The notes under the pieces: model-generated
Database searches by the model: none
What the model saw: the letters and a program-made list of their open reading frames with translations, nothing else
Told to the model about the DNA's origin: nothing
Part shown: piece after piece, positions 1 to 8,241 of the stretch
Numbering within the stretch: position 1 is the stretch's first letter
Layout of the letters: each line of letters starts with the position of its first letter
Position numbers and translations under genes: made by a program
Assembly: GCA_964520785.1 (NCBI GenBank)
Contig: CAZFQG010000094.1
Span: 1 to 23,578 of the forward strand
Reading direction: 5' to 3'
DNA length: 23,578 nucleotides
DNA from: CAZFQG01 sp964520785
GTDB taxonomy: Bacteria; Planctomycetota; Planctomycetia; Pirellulales; Thermoguttaceae

Positions 1-200
1 GCGTACGTCGGGGTGACGATCTTGACAATTGGACAGTCGAGGACCTCCGATACTACAAAATCACCAACATCGTCCCCCCCGACTCCCCCACCATCCAGGT
101 CCAACCCGAGGACGGCGGCGAGCCGATTGAATGCAAACCGATCGGCTGGGTCGATATCGACATCCGCGGGCGGAAGGAACCGGCGGGGAAGAAGGAATGA
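1..200 (+). CDS. C-terminal fragment of an unrecognised protein (5' end outside window)
   Basis: An open frame enters the window with codons starting at base 3 and ends at the TGA at 198-200. The visible 65 residues include TVEDLRYYKITNIVPPDSP, a short beta-like stretch with GWVDIDIRG, and a charged tail ending GKKE. The composition (many D, P, I and V, regular hydrophobic alternation) looks like real protein, and the three-base pattern fits a GC-rich genome. I do not recognise a family, and the missing N-terminus prevents any functional call. It is on the same strand as the lipoprotein and the DUF1559 gene, but more than 400 bases separate it from them, so an operon is not implied. Confidence 0.55.
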   Translation, partial: VRRGDDLDNWTVEDLRYYKITNIVPPDSPTIQVQPEDGGEPIECKPIGWVDIDIRGRKEPAGKKE

Positions 201-634
201 TCGGACGTTGGACATGGCGCGCCGTGCCTGAATAGGTTTGCGGTTTCATTCCAGGGACAATAGGAATCAGCCACCGCCTGGCACGGACTGAGAGAAAGCG
301 TTGAGGTGCCGCATGAACCCGGCACGGGGAAACGGAGAGCGAACGGGAGACGGGAGTGTTCTTCCGAAGTTCCTTGTTCACCTGCGGGAACAAGCAAATG
401 CCGTTTTTGCGCAATTCACGGACTATTGCGTCGTCAGGGTGGGTCGTAGCCTCCTTTGTTACGGCCCGCCCATTATTTCGTTCCAGGTGCTTGACGCCGT
501 TTGGCACGCATGTCACAACTGCGGCAGTCCCGCAAGAAAACGCCATTATATAACGAATCCTGATGGTTCTCGGTTGGTTGCCGGGACAGCCGTATTCCGC
601 GGACCGCCTTTCACGTAACCCCGCGGAGGTACCC
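201..634. other. gene-poor interval, 434 bp
   Basis: I see no convincing gene. A 7-base inverted repeat (CCGTGCC at 222-228, GGCACGG at 280-286) lies shortly after the preceding stop, but its 51-base loop and the lack of a T-run make it a poor terminator. A minus-strand open stretch crosses the whole interval and runs antisense into the preceding coding frame; it has no recognisable domain. The last bases carry the ribosome binding site of the lipoprotein gene (GGAGG near 625-629). Confidence 0.5.
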
Positions 635-1240
635 ATGAACGTCCTCGTACGCCGTACATTGATCCTCGCTATTGAAATGTTGCTCGCCGGGTGCGGTGGC
701 GAACCCGAACCACTCCCTCTGGAGGCTGTCCATCAAGCAGCTCCTTTGGGGGAAGGGAGTGTTCCGGCGGCGTCTCCGGAGCTGCCCGCTTCGGAGCAAC
801 CGACGCTCGGAGCCGAAGAGCGTCAATCGGCCACCGGCGGGTCTGTCGGCAGCCCTCCCGAGGCGGATCCCGCGCCCGTCTCGCCGCCGCCGGCCGGCCC
901 GCTTGGTTCGCCACCGCCGGCCAGGACATCGGCCTCGTCCGCCTCGGCGTCGATCGACCTTTCCGCGGGCGTCGCCCTGCCGCAATCGCTTCCGACGGGA
1001 ACCGCGATGGGCATGAGCGTGGACTACAGGTTTACCGCGGGAGAACCCCAGCCATCGCGGCAATACGTCTGGGTCATCGAGCCGGCCATGGGAGATCCCG
1101 TCAGACAACCGGTCCGATTGTCCACGCGGGGAACCCTACAGGCCTTCTTTCCCCAGCTTCACCCCCGAAACGGCCCCTTTCAGGCCCACATCGAGAGTCC
1201 GGACGGCAGCCGATTGTCGAATTCGGTTTCGTTGGAGTAA
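635..1240 (+). CDS. Predicted lipoprotein with Pro/Ser/Ala-rich linker, function unknown
   Basis: This 201-aa protein begins at an ATG preceded by GCGGAGG about 5 bases upstream. The N-terminus is two Arg, a hydrophobic stretch, and the lipobox LLAGC with the lipidation Cys at residue 20; a Glu at residue 14 inside the hydrophobic stretch is unusual. Residues about 21-120 are low complexity, rich in Pro, Ser, Ala and Glu, and look like a flexible cell-surface linker. Residues about 120-201 look like a compact beta domain (VDYRFTAGEPQPSRQYVWVI, later FQAHIESPDGSRLSNSVSLE). I do not recognise a family. The DUF1559 gene follows on the same strand after 191 bases. Planctomycete genomes often place small lipoproteins beside DUF1559 genes, so a shared surface role is plausible but inferred. 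Confidence 0.72.
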   Translation: MNVLVRRTLILAIEMLLAGCGGEPEPLPLEAVHQAAPLGEGSVPAASPELPASEQPTLGAEERQSATGGSVGSPPEADPAPVSPPPAGPLGSPPPARTSASSASASIDLSAGVALPQSLPTGTAMGMSVDYRFTAGEPQPSRQYVWVIEPAMGDPVRQPVRLSTRGTLQAFFPQLHPRNGPFQAHIESPDGSRLSNSVSLE

Positions 1241-1431
1241 AAGCGACTACCTTGTTTTTCGGCCGCCTTTATGCGACGATAGCTACTGGCGAGGAAGAAC
1301 CAGGTAGGATACGGCGGCGATAATGCCCGTGTTCGCCGCAATCGCTGCTGAATCCAGACCGGCTTTCGGGTTGGTCGGGCGAGTATGGGGAACGTCGTTC
1401 GAGTGGTGATGGAGGTTTTGGGATTCTGACC

Positions 1432-2457
1432 ATGAGATATCATAACCGAAAAGGTTTTACCCTTGTCGAGTTGCTTGTGGTAATCGCCATTATCGGCATT
1501 CTCATCGCTTTGCTGCTTCCGGCGGTTCAGGCGGCTCGTGAGGCGGCCAGGCGGATGCAGTGTAGCAATCACCTCAAGCAACTGGCCCTCGGTTGCCTGA
1601 ACTTCGAGTCAACCATGCGGGCATTGCCCCGGGGAAATGCCACCACCGGCACATTTCCGAACGGGGGCAACACAAGTTGGATGTTCCAAGCTCTGGCTTA
1701 TACGGAACAGAGTGATCTTTACGAGCAGGTGGTGGCCGCTGGCAGTCTGGCGGGGGCGGTCGCCAGGAGAATTCTGCCAGCCCGCCTGCCAATGGCCCGC
1801 TGCCCCAGCGAGAGTTTCGGGTCCGGTGACGGCCGACTGCACAACTACGTCGGCAGCTCCGGGCCGCAGTGCAACAACCCCCCGGGGGGTTACAATAGCC
1901 CGTTCCAAATCCACTGTAACGGTCGGGTGGGCTCAGGACGAACGGTACCCCCGGCGTTACTGCCCCCCACGCATCCTGGCTACGGGCCGAGTGCGAGTTG
2001 GGGCGATACCGATAACGCCTCGCTGGTCCGGGGCATGTTCTGCCGCGGTGGAGCCACGATTCGCCTTTGCGACGTGATCGACGGGACATCACACACCCTG
2101 TTGCTCGGCGAACTATTGACGGAGGAGTCCGAGTTCCAGCGGTACAACAGCACAAACCAGAGAGACCCCGGCTGGGCGGGGGGCAACTCAGTAGCCCAGG
2201 GGCAGACGATTCAGCCGATCAACTGGAGCATTGAGCCGGTCCCGGTCAATGCCCCCTGGGGCTCGACTACCTGCGCCGACCGGAATCGCTGCCTGTGGAA
2301 CTGGTCGGTCACCTGGGGGTTCAAATCGCACCACCCGGGCGGAGCAAACTTTGCCTTGACCGACGGCTCGACGCGGTTCATCTCCGAGACAATCGAACAT
2401 CGAACGTTCCAGTATCTGGGCTGCCGCCACGACGGCCACACGTTCACCCTGCCCTAA
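1432..2457 (+). CDS. DUF1559 domain protein (prepilin-like N-terminus, H-x9-DG signature)
   Basis: The 341-aa product starts with a type IV prepilin-like leader: a short basic stretch, then KGFTLVELLVVIAIIGILIA, with the cleavage Gly at residue 8, Phe at 9 and Glu at 13. The helix continues into LLPAVQAAREAARRMQCSNH, the typical start of DUF1559 proteins. Near the C-terminus H301, nine residues, then D311-G312 gives the H-x9-DG signature. These are exported, pseudopilin-like proteins found in large numbers in Planctomycetota; their exact role is not established, although leader processing by a prepilin peptidase is expected. Length is normal for the family. The ATG at 1432 is supported by the leader; a GGAGG lies at 1411-1415, which is rather distant (16 bases). 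This gene is strong evidence for a planctomycete host. Confidence 0.95.
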   Translation: MRYHNRKGFTLVELLVVIAIIGILIALLLPAVQAAREAARRMQCSNHLKQLALGCLNFESTMRALPRGNATTGTFPNGGNTSWMFQALAYTEQSDLYEQVVAAGSLAGAVARRILPARLPMARCPSESFGSGDGRLHNYVGSSGPQCNNPPGGYNSPFQIHCNGRVGSGRTVPPALLPPTHPGYGPSASWGDTDNASLVRGMFCRGGATIRLCDVIDGTSHTLLLGELLTEESEFQRYNSTNQRDPGWAGGNSVAQGQTIQPINWSIEPVPVNAPWGSTTCADRNRCLWNWSVTWGFKSHHPGGANFALTDGSTRFISETIEHRTFQYLGCRHDGHTFTLP

Positions 2458-2502
2458 CAGGCTGCTAAAAGCAACACTCACATGCCATGGGGCAATCGCT
2501 TC

Positions 2503-2542
2503 TTCGATATCGGCCGTCGCGGCCAAGGTGCGAAGGATCGAA
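2503..2542. repeat. Nested inverted repeat in the convergent intergenic gap
   Basis: Between the converging DUF1559 and His-rich lipoprotein genes, TTCGAT (2503-2508) pairs with ATCGAA (2537-2542), and inside it GGCCG (2512-2516) pairs with CGGCC (2520-2524) around a TCG loop. Position suits a transcription end for both genes, but there is no T-run on either strand, so it is not a standard intrinsic terminator. Confidence 0.25.
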
Positions 2543-2603
2543 TCAGGGTTCGCCGCCACCACCGTTCACGCGGGCAAAAGCGTCAACGGCGCGAGGGGGT
2601 ATT

Positions 2604-3092
2604 CTACTCGTGGGCGTGGTGTTCGACGGTACCGGTGAGTTTTTCTCCGCCGACGGTAGCGTGGATACGGCCCTTCAGGTCGGCCGTTTTCTCGAGCAGC
2701 TCGCTCGCCGAGCGATCCGCCAGCTCGTAGGTCGCCTCGGCCGTCTTTTTCAGGGAGTATTCGAGGAACTTTCCGTCCGAAAAGAGCTGCAGCGCGATGG
2801 ATTCCCCGGCGTCGAGCGGGTCTCCATCGTGGGTCGTCAACCAGATGACGACCTTGTCGCCGTCGTGTGTGAGTTCGGCGTGGGCCGCGTCCTCGCCAAG
2901 AACGTAGACGTGCCCGCCATGGGGTCCGGCCGCGTGCGCCTCCTCGTGCGAGTGGCCGTGGCCGTTTTCCTCAGAAGATTCGCCGTGGGCCGGGGCGTCC
3001 TGGCCAGGATGCGAGTGGTGGGCGTCGTGACAACCAAGAAAGGCCGCCAGGGCGACGAAGGTAAACGTAGTCCCGGTGATTCGTAAGGTCAT
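2604..3092 (-). CDS. His-rich periplasmic lipoprotein of the metal-efflux operon
   Basis: A 162-aa protein starting at the ATG at 3092, with GGAG about 10 bases upstream; an in-frame TTG further out is not needed. The signal ends in the lipobox FLGC (lipid Cys 21). Residues about 22-60 are packed with His (HDAHHSHPGQ, HGESSEENGHGHSHEEAHA), which is typical of periplasmic metal buffers. The rest (residues about 60-162) is a beta-rich domain containing HGGHVYVLGEDAAHAELTHD and ending in VEHHAHE. Similar His-rich lipoproteins accompany CusA/CzcA pumps in planctomycetes. It is the last gene of the efflux operon, 27 bases after the permease. I infer that it binds or delivers divalent metal in the periplasm; the metal is not known. 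Confidence 0.78.
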   Translation of the reverse strand: MTLRITGTTFTFVALAAFLGCHDAHHSHPGQDAPAHGESSEENGHGHSHEEAHAAGPHGGHVYVLGEDAAHAELTHDGDKVVIWLTTHDGDPLDAGESIALQLFSDGKFLEYSLKKTAEATYELADRSASELLEKTADLKGRIHATVGGEKLTGTVEHHAHE

Positions 3093-3119
3093 TTCGATTC
3101 TCCAATACAAGGTAAACGG

Positions 3120-6100
3120 TTATTCCCCAAAGTCCGTGGATTCCAATGGATCTTCTTCGCGCCGTACGGCCCTTTTCGCCGCGCCGATTCCGAAGCTCCA
3201 GAAAAGCGCCGGGCGGACGAAGAACTCCATGGCCGTGCTGGAAATCAGACCCCCGATGATCACCGTTGCCACGGGGTAGAGTATCTCCTTGCCCGGTTCG
3301 CCGGCTGCCATCGCCAGGGGAATGAGCCCGAAGCCGGAGGTCAGCGACGTCATGAGGACCGGCGCCAGGCGTTCCTGTCCCGCCCGGACGATCATCTCCC
3401 GGGTCCACGATTCTCCCTCGTACCGGACGAGGTGCAGGTAGTGTGCGATCAAGAGGATGCCGTCGCGCGAGGCGATCCCGCACAGGCTGATGAACCCGAC
3501 CATCGCGGCGACGGAGAGGGTTTGTCCGGTGAAATAGAGGGCGGCGACGGAACCGATAAACGCCGTTGGAAGGGCGATCATGACCTGCAGCGCCAGCACG
3601 CCGCTTCGGAACATGGCGTAGAGAACGAAGAACATCCCGACGAGGGCGACGGCGAACAAGACGGCGATTGTCCGCGATGCGCTTTGATGGCTCTCGAATT
3701 GGCCGCCGTATTCCACGAAGTACCCGACCGGGAGCCTCGCCTCCAAGGGGGCCAACGTGTTGCGGATATCTTCGACGACGTCGACGAGGCCCCTGCCCGC
3801 GGTATTGCACTGCAAGACGATTCTCCGGCGGACCTGCTCGCGGCGGACCGTGTTCGGACCGGAGGCCTCGTAGATGTCGGCCAGCGATCCCAGCGGGACC
3901 GTTCCGCCGCCGGGAAGCTCGACCTGGAGCCGGCGCACCGCGTCGAGGTCTTCGCGGAACGGTTCGTCCAGCCGGACGAGGAGGTCGAATTTCCGCTGCC
4001 CGTCGATCACTTCGGAGACGACTCTGCCGTTGAGGGCGGTGAATATCAACTCGTTGACGTCGCCGCGGGTGAGACCGTACTTGACGAGCCGGTCGCCGTC
4101 GAGTTCGATCCGCAACTGGGGAATCTCCACCTGCTGCTCCACCTGCAAGTCCTCGACGCCGGGAATTCCGGTGATCGCGGTCTTCATTTCCTCGGCGCGG
4201 CGGCGCAATTCCGTCAAGTCGTCTCCGTAAAGCTTGATCGCGATTTGGGATTCGACGCCGGAGAGCATGACCGACATCAAGTGTGCCAGAGGTTGCTCCA
4301 CGCTGATCATCGCACCGGGGAGATTCTCCGCCGAGAGGACTTCGCGAATTTCGGCGAGCGTCTCCTCCCGGGAGTGCTTCGATTCGTCGAGTTCGGCGAT
4401 GACCTCGGTGATATTCACCGTGGCGGCGTGCTCGTCGAGTTCGGCACGGCCCGTCTTGAAACTGAGCGACTGGATCGCGTCGATCTTCCGCAGTTGGCGT
4501 TCGATCTCCGGGACGAGGCGCCGGGAGGTCTCCAGGGACGCCCCGGGTTCGAGCACCACGTTAATCTGAACGCTCCCCTCGTTGAACGGCGGGAGGAAAT
4601 CGCTCTCCAGGCCGAACAGGGCCACGGCGAACACCGCGGCGAGGGCGGCCGTTCCGGCCAGGACGGTACCGGGGTGTTCGGTCGATTTTCGGATGCACAA
4701 CCCGCCGATTCCCTTGAGGAGACGCAGCAGCGGTCCGTCGCGTTCTCGTTCCGGCGACCCTGGGCGGATTCCGCCCAGAAGCCAATAAGAAAGGACCGGC
4801 GTCAGCGTCATCGAGACCAACAGCGAGGAAAGGATGGAGACGATGTAGGCGATTCCCAACGGCGCGAAGAGCCGGCCTTCCATGCCGCTAAGGGCGAAGA
4901 CCGGCAGGAAGACGAGCACGACGATCACGTTTCCGTAGACGATCGAATTGCGGACCTCGCAACTCGCCTCGAATACGACGGCGAGGGATGGACGCGGACG
5001 CGCAAGGAGGCGGTTTTCGCGGAGTCTGCGGAAGATGTTTTCCACGTCGACGATCGCGTCGTCCACGAGTTCCCCCATCGCCACCGCCAGGCCGCCAAGC
5101 GTCATAGTATTGATGGAAAGACCGAACCACTTGAACACCAGCGCGGTGATCGCCAGCGAAAGCGGAATCGCCGTGAGCGTGATGAACGTCGTCCGGAGGT
5201 TCATGAGGAACAGAAACAGGACCGCGACCACCAGCAGCGAGCCGTCGCGGAGCGCCTCCAGGACGTTCGCCACGGCGCGGTCGATGAAGGCTCGCTGCTG
5301 GTAGAGTTCCGTCGAGACGCGGACGTCCGGGGGAAGGCTCGATTTGAGTCCCCCGATCGCCTTCTCGACCGCCGCGGTAATGCGGCGGGTATCCGCCCCG
5401 GGTTGCTTGCTGATCGTCAGAAGAACCGCCGGGCCCCCGCTCCAACGGCCCTGCGCGTCGCGGACCGCCGCCGAGGCATCTCCCCTCTTGACTTCCGGCC
5501 CCTCGATCACCCTGGCGATCTGTTTGAGCAACACGGGGCGTTCGCCGCGGATGTCGACCACGACCTTCTCGATTTCCTCGACGCTGGTAACGCGGCCGAG
5601 CGACCGCACGAGCAGTTCGTAGGGCCCCTGTTGCTGGAGGTACCCGCCGGTGACGTTCTCGTTGCTCTTGGCCAAGGCGGTCTCGACCTCGTGCAGCGTC
5701 ACGCCGTAACGGAGTAGCAAGTCGGGCGAAACCAGGACCTGGAACTGCTTCCGGTCCCCCCCCATCACGAAGACCTGCGAGACGCCGGAGATGGTGCGAA
5801 GCCGTTGCCGGACCACCCAGTCGGCGAGCGTCCGCAATTCCATCGGCGACGTCTTCTCCCCTTCGCTCCACATTCCGATGATCATGATCTGCCCCATGAT
5901 CGAGGAAATGGGGGAGAGCTGGGGAATCACGTCCGGCGGCAATTGATCCTGGATGGTCGCGAGGCGTTCGGCGACGATCTGCCGGGCGACGTAAACGTCG
6001 GTTCCCCAGTCGAACTCGACGTTGATCACCGCGAGTCCCACCGCGGAAGACGACCGGACCGCCTGCACTCCGGTCGCGCCGTTGAGAGACGTCTCGATCG

Positions 6101-6302
6101 GGAACGCGATCAACGACTCCACTTCCTCCGGTGCCAGCCCCGGCGCCTCGACCATCACGACGACGCGCGGGCGGTCCAGGTTCGGGAAGACGTCGATCGG
6201 CAGATGAACCGCCTGAAAGCCGCCGTACCCCAGCACGAACAGGGCGAGCGCCAGGACGAGGAGCCGGTTTCGCAGCGAGAAACGAATAATCCTGTTGAGC
6301 AT
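3120..6302 (-). CDS. CusA/CzcA-family heavy-metal efflux RND permease
   Basis: This 1060-aa inner-membrane proton antiporter is the pump of a tripartite metal exporter. Start ATG at 6302 is chosen because AGGAAG lies just upstream and the product then begins MLNRIIRFSLRNRLLVL, the normal start of the family. Recognisable features are TM1 (about 13-30), the porter motif PIDVFPNLDRP after it, a second half beginning near residue 540, and the TM4 relay region G410-E-L-V-D414-D-A-I-V-D-V-E421-N. D414 and E421 match CzcA Asp408 and Glu415, but the CzcA Asp402 position is Ala408, as in CusA. Met679 lies in the MLSG segment, near where CusA carries one of its metal-binding Met residues. Substrate therefore stays open (Cu/Ag-like or other divalent metals). 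The adaptor gene ends 7 bases upstream, so the two are co-translated. Confidence 0.95.
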   Translation of the reverse strand: MLNRIIRFSLRNRLLVLALALFVLGYGGFQAVHLPIDVFPNLDRPRVVVMVEAPGLAPEEVESLIAFPIETSLNGATGVQAVRSSSAVGLAVINVEFDWGTDVYVARQIVAERLATIQDQLPPDVIPQLSPISSIMGQIMIIGMWSEGEKTSPMELRTLADWVVRQRLRTISGVSQVFVMGGDRKQFQVLVSPDLLLRYGVTLHEVETALAKSNENVTGGYLQQQGPYELLVRSLGRVTSVEEIEKVVVDIRGERPVLLKQIARVIEGPEVKRGDASAAVRDAQGRWSGGPAVLLTISKQPGADTRRITAAVEKAIGGLKSSLPPDVRVSTELYQQRAFIDRAVANVLEALRDGSLLVVAVLFLFLMNLRTTFITLTAIPLSLAITALVFKWFGLSINTMTLGGLAVAMGELVDDAIVDVENIFRRLRENRLLARPRPSLAVVFEASCEVRNSIVYGNVIVVLVFLPVFALSGMEGRLFAPLGIAYIVSILSSLLVSMTLTPVLSYWLLGGIRPGSPERERDGPLLRLLKGIGGLCIRKSTEHPGTVLAGTAALAAVFAVALFGLESDFLPPFNEGSVQINVVLEPGASLETSRRLVPEIERQLRKIDAIQSLSFKTGRAELDEHAATVNITEVIAELDESKHSREETLAEIREVLSAENLPGAMISVEQPLAHLMSVMLSGVESQIAIKLYGDDLTELRRRAEEMKTAITGIPGVEDLQVEQQVEIPQLRIELDGDRLVKYGLTRGDVNELIFTALNGRVVSEVIDGQRKFDLLVRLDEPFREDLDAVRRLQVELPGGGTVPLGSLADIYEASGPNTVRREQVRRRIVLQCNTAGRGLVDVVEDIRNTLAPLEARLPVGYFVEYGGQFESHQSASRTIAVLFAVALVGMFFVLYAMFRSGVLALQVMIALPTAFIGSVAALYFTGQTLSVAAMVGFISLCGIASRDGILLIAHYLHLVRYEGESWTREMIVRAGQERLAPVLMTSLTSGFGLIPLAMAAGEPGKEILYPVATVIIGGLISSTAMEFFVRPALFWSFGIGAAKRAVRREEDPLESTDFGE

Positions 6303-6309
6303 GGTCTTC

Positions 6310-7668
6310 CTAATGGTTATGTCCCGCGTGCGGATCGATTGCTCCACCGGTCCGGTTCTTGAACATCAGATACAGCGGATACGCGCCGCGGGTGACGACC
6401 CGATCCCCGGGGAAGAGCGTTCCGTCGCTTGCGAGTACCACCCGGGTTGCATCCCGGTAGACCTCGACGACCGCCTTTCGCGTGAACGCGTTTCCCTGTT
6501 TGACGAAAACTATCGATTCGGCCCCGTCCTGAACCACCGCCTCCGCGGGAAGGACGATCCGGTTCTTCCATGTTTCGACCGGAACGCGCAATTCGACCCG
6601 CTGTCCCGGGCGGAACTTCCACCCGATGAAGGGGCGGCCTTCGTCATCCTCCGTCTGGTGGACCACGGTATTGGCGATATCCACGTAGAATCGAAGCGCC
6701 CTGGATTCGGTGTCCACCTCGGTGTCGAGAAAGAGAATCCGCAGTCCTTCGACGGTGATCGGCTCTTCATGCCCCTCGACGACGGCCGAGACGGGAAGCC
6801 GCTCGCGGAGCGCGTCCTCCAGTGTCGCGGCGTCCTGTTCGAACGCCTGTCCTTCGATCAGGAGCCTGCAATAGTCGGTCAATTCGCAAACCGAGGTACC
6901 GGAATCGACTTGCTGGCCGACGGAAGCACTAATCTTCGCCGTTTGGTAAAGATGTGCGCCGGTACACCCGGCGGAAGCGGTCTGTTCGAGCGGCGCCAAG
7001 AGCGTCAGCCGACTGACGAGGACGCGCTGGTCGAAGATCCGCGTCAATTGTTCCTCGGTCAATCCCAGAAGAAGAAGCCCCGCGCGTTTGGCGTCGATTT
7101 CCGCGCGCAGGTTCTCTTCCTCGTACTGGGCTTGCAGCAGGGTCTTCCCGGCCACCGCACCGGATGCCGCGACCTTCTCCAGCCGAGCCACCTCTCGCGC
7201 GACGATTTCCCGGCGTTGGATGATATCCAACAACTCCGTCTGCAGCCGAATTACCTCCTGGTGGGTCAGGCGAAGGACGGCGATGGGCTCGCCGGGCTGG
7301 ACCGCCTCCCCTTCGAGCGGAAGAATTCTTTCGACGATTCCGGTAAGCGGCGTTGAAACCGTGATCCGAGAATGGCCCGGCCGCTCGACCACTCTACCGG
7401 GAATCGTGACCGTTTGAGCGAAATCTCCCACGGCCACGTCGATCGATTGCAGGCCGATATTCTTCTGGCCCTGGAGAGATACATCCAGCGTGTTTCCCGA
7501 GTCGACAGGCGAAGCGGCCGGCGGTCCGTGAAGGGCGCCGGTTTCCGCGGCGTCGACTCGCGGACGAATCCATCGCGCAGTCACGAAGCCGACGACGGTC
7601 GCCACGGCGGCAAGAAATACCACGGGGAATATCCACCCTCCGCGCAGGGCGATGCGTTTCGTAGACAT
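6310..7668 (-). CDS. Periplasmic adaptor (membrane fusion) subunit of the metal RND pump
   Basis: A 452-aa CusB/CzcB-like adaptor that links the permease to the outer-membrane channel. Start ATG at 7668 has GGAG about 8 bases upstream. One N-terminal membrane anchor lies at residues about 10-31. The beta-barrel/lipoyl region follows (IGLQSIDVAVGDFAQTVTIP, residues 71-90; STPLTGIVERILPLEGEAVQ, 105-124). An alpha-hairpin spans about 130-215, then the second lipoyl half (SVGQQVDSGTSVCEL), then the beta-barrel and membrane-proximal part (KFRPGQRVELRVPVE; VVTRGAYPLYLMFK). The protein ends in a His-rich tail, DPHAGHNH, a likely metal-binding site. A 111-bp gap separates it from the Cys/His-rich gene upstream, and the permease starts 7 bases after its stop. 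Confidence 0.93.
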   Translation of the reverse strand: MSTKRIALRGGWIFPVVFLAAVATVVGFVTARWIRPRVDAAETGALHGPPAASPVDSGNTLDVSLQGQKNIGLQSIDVAVGDFAQTVTIPGRVVERPGHSRITVSTPLTGIVERILPLEGEAVQPGEPIAVLRLTHQEVIRLQTELLDIIQRREIVAREVARLEKVAASGAVAGKTLLQAQYEEENLRAEIDAKRAGLLLLGLTEEQLTRIFDQRVLVSRLTLLAPLEQTASAGCTGAHLYQTAKISASVGQQVDSGTSVCELTDYCRLLIEGQAFEQDAATLEDALRERLPVSAVVEGHEEPITVEGLRILFLDTEVDTESRALRFYVDIANTVVHQTEDDEGRPFIGWKFRPGQRVELRVPVETWKNRIVLPAEAVVQDGAESIVFVKQGNAFTRKAVVEVYRDATRVVLASDGTLFPGDRVVTRGAYPLYLMFKNRTGGAIDPHAGHNH

Positions 7669-7779
7669 AGGTCCGCTCCAAGAGTGAAAAACAAAGGAGA
7701 TCGGTAGGGGAAGAAGGCGAAGCGTCAACCGGCCCAGACGACCGGAACACTGGTCACGCGACTTGGACGAGAGAAGCCT

Positions 7780-8232
7780 TCAGAGTCGAAAGACCTCAAG
7801 CTGCGCATGGAGGGGCGCAGCCCCGAAAGGTGCCCCCATTGGCTCCCATCGCTCCCGAAGGTTCGGCCGCGCTTCGCGAAGCGGTAAAGACGGCGCCGCG
7901 ACGAAAGCCTGTTGCGCAACCGGTATTTCAACGCAAATTCGTGCCGCCGCGACCTCGATGCCCGGTACCGCGAACACGCACGGATGGGAATGGGGCTCGC
8001 CCGGGGCAGGGCCCTTCCCCGGCGGCGTGTCGTGCCGGTGAGAATGAGGCTGATGAGAATGCGGCTGGTGAGAATCGCAACACGCCGCAACGACTGAAAG
8101 AGGACACTCCGCCCCGGGGTCGCCGCAGTGCGCATCGGAACATGTGTCGCAACAGAATGCGCAACCGCTCCAGCCGTGGAATAGAACGGCGGCGCAAGTA
8201 GTCAGACGACACAGAAACCCGAGTATATTCAT
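7780..8232 (-). CDS. Cys/His-rich small secreted protein in the metal-efflux operon
   Basis: I do not recognise a family for this 150-aa protein. It begins 9 bases after the TolC-like gene's stop, so it is probably translationally coupled; its own ribosome binding site is weak. Residues 1-27 form a hydrophobic, signal-like stretch that is already rich in Cys (FLCRLTTCAAVLFHGWSGCA). Residues about 24-55 hold eight or more Cys, including CAFCCDTC and AACCDSH, followed by a short tandem of His pairs (HQPHSHQPHSHRHD, about residues 54-68). The rest is Pro/Ala-rich, with a hydrophobic VFAVPGIEVAAARICVEIPV stretch. The layout (signal, Cys cluster, His cluster) suggests a periplasmic metal binder or sensor serving the pump. 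The reading frame is supported by operon spacing, not by homology I can check. Confidence 0.65.
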   Translation of the reverse strand: MNILGFLCRLTTCAAVLFHGWSGCAFCCDTCSDAHCGDPGAECPLSVVAACCDSHQPHSHQPHSHRHDTPPGKGPAPGEPHSHPCVFAVPGIEVAAARICVEIPVAQQAFVAAPSLPLREARPNLRERWEPMGAPFGAAPLHAQLEVFRL

Positions 8233-8241
8233 GCTTTCATT

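Noticed and set aside
222..286. CCGTGCC/GGCACGG inverted repeat as a terminator
   Set aside because: The 51-base loop and the absence of a T-run make a functional intrinsic terminator unlikely.
61..636. Minus-strand 191-codon open stretch with a patch DDAIVRELRKNGICLFPQ
   Set aside because: It runs antisense through the end of the first coding frame, has no ribosome binding site or known motif, and the protein-like patch is short. A relic cannot be excluded.
3432..5717. Long plus-strand open frame (761 codons) opposite the RND permease
   Set aside because: It is an antisense shadow of a high-GC gene: composition is dominated by D, R, E and G runs, no domain is visible, and the minus-strand permease has clear family motifs throughout.
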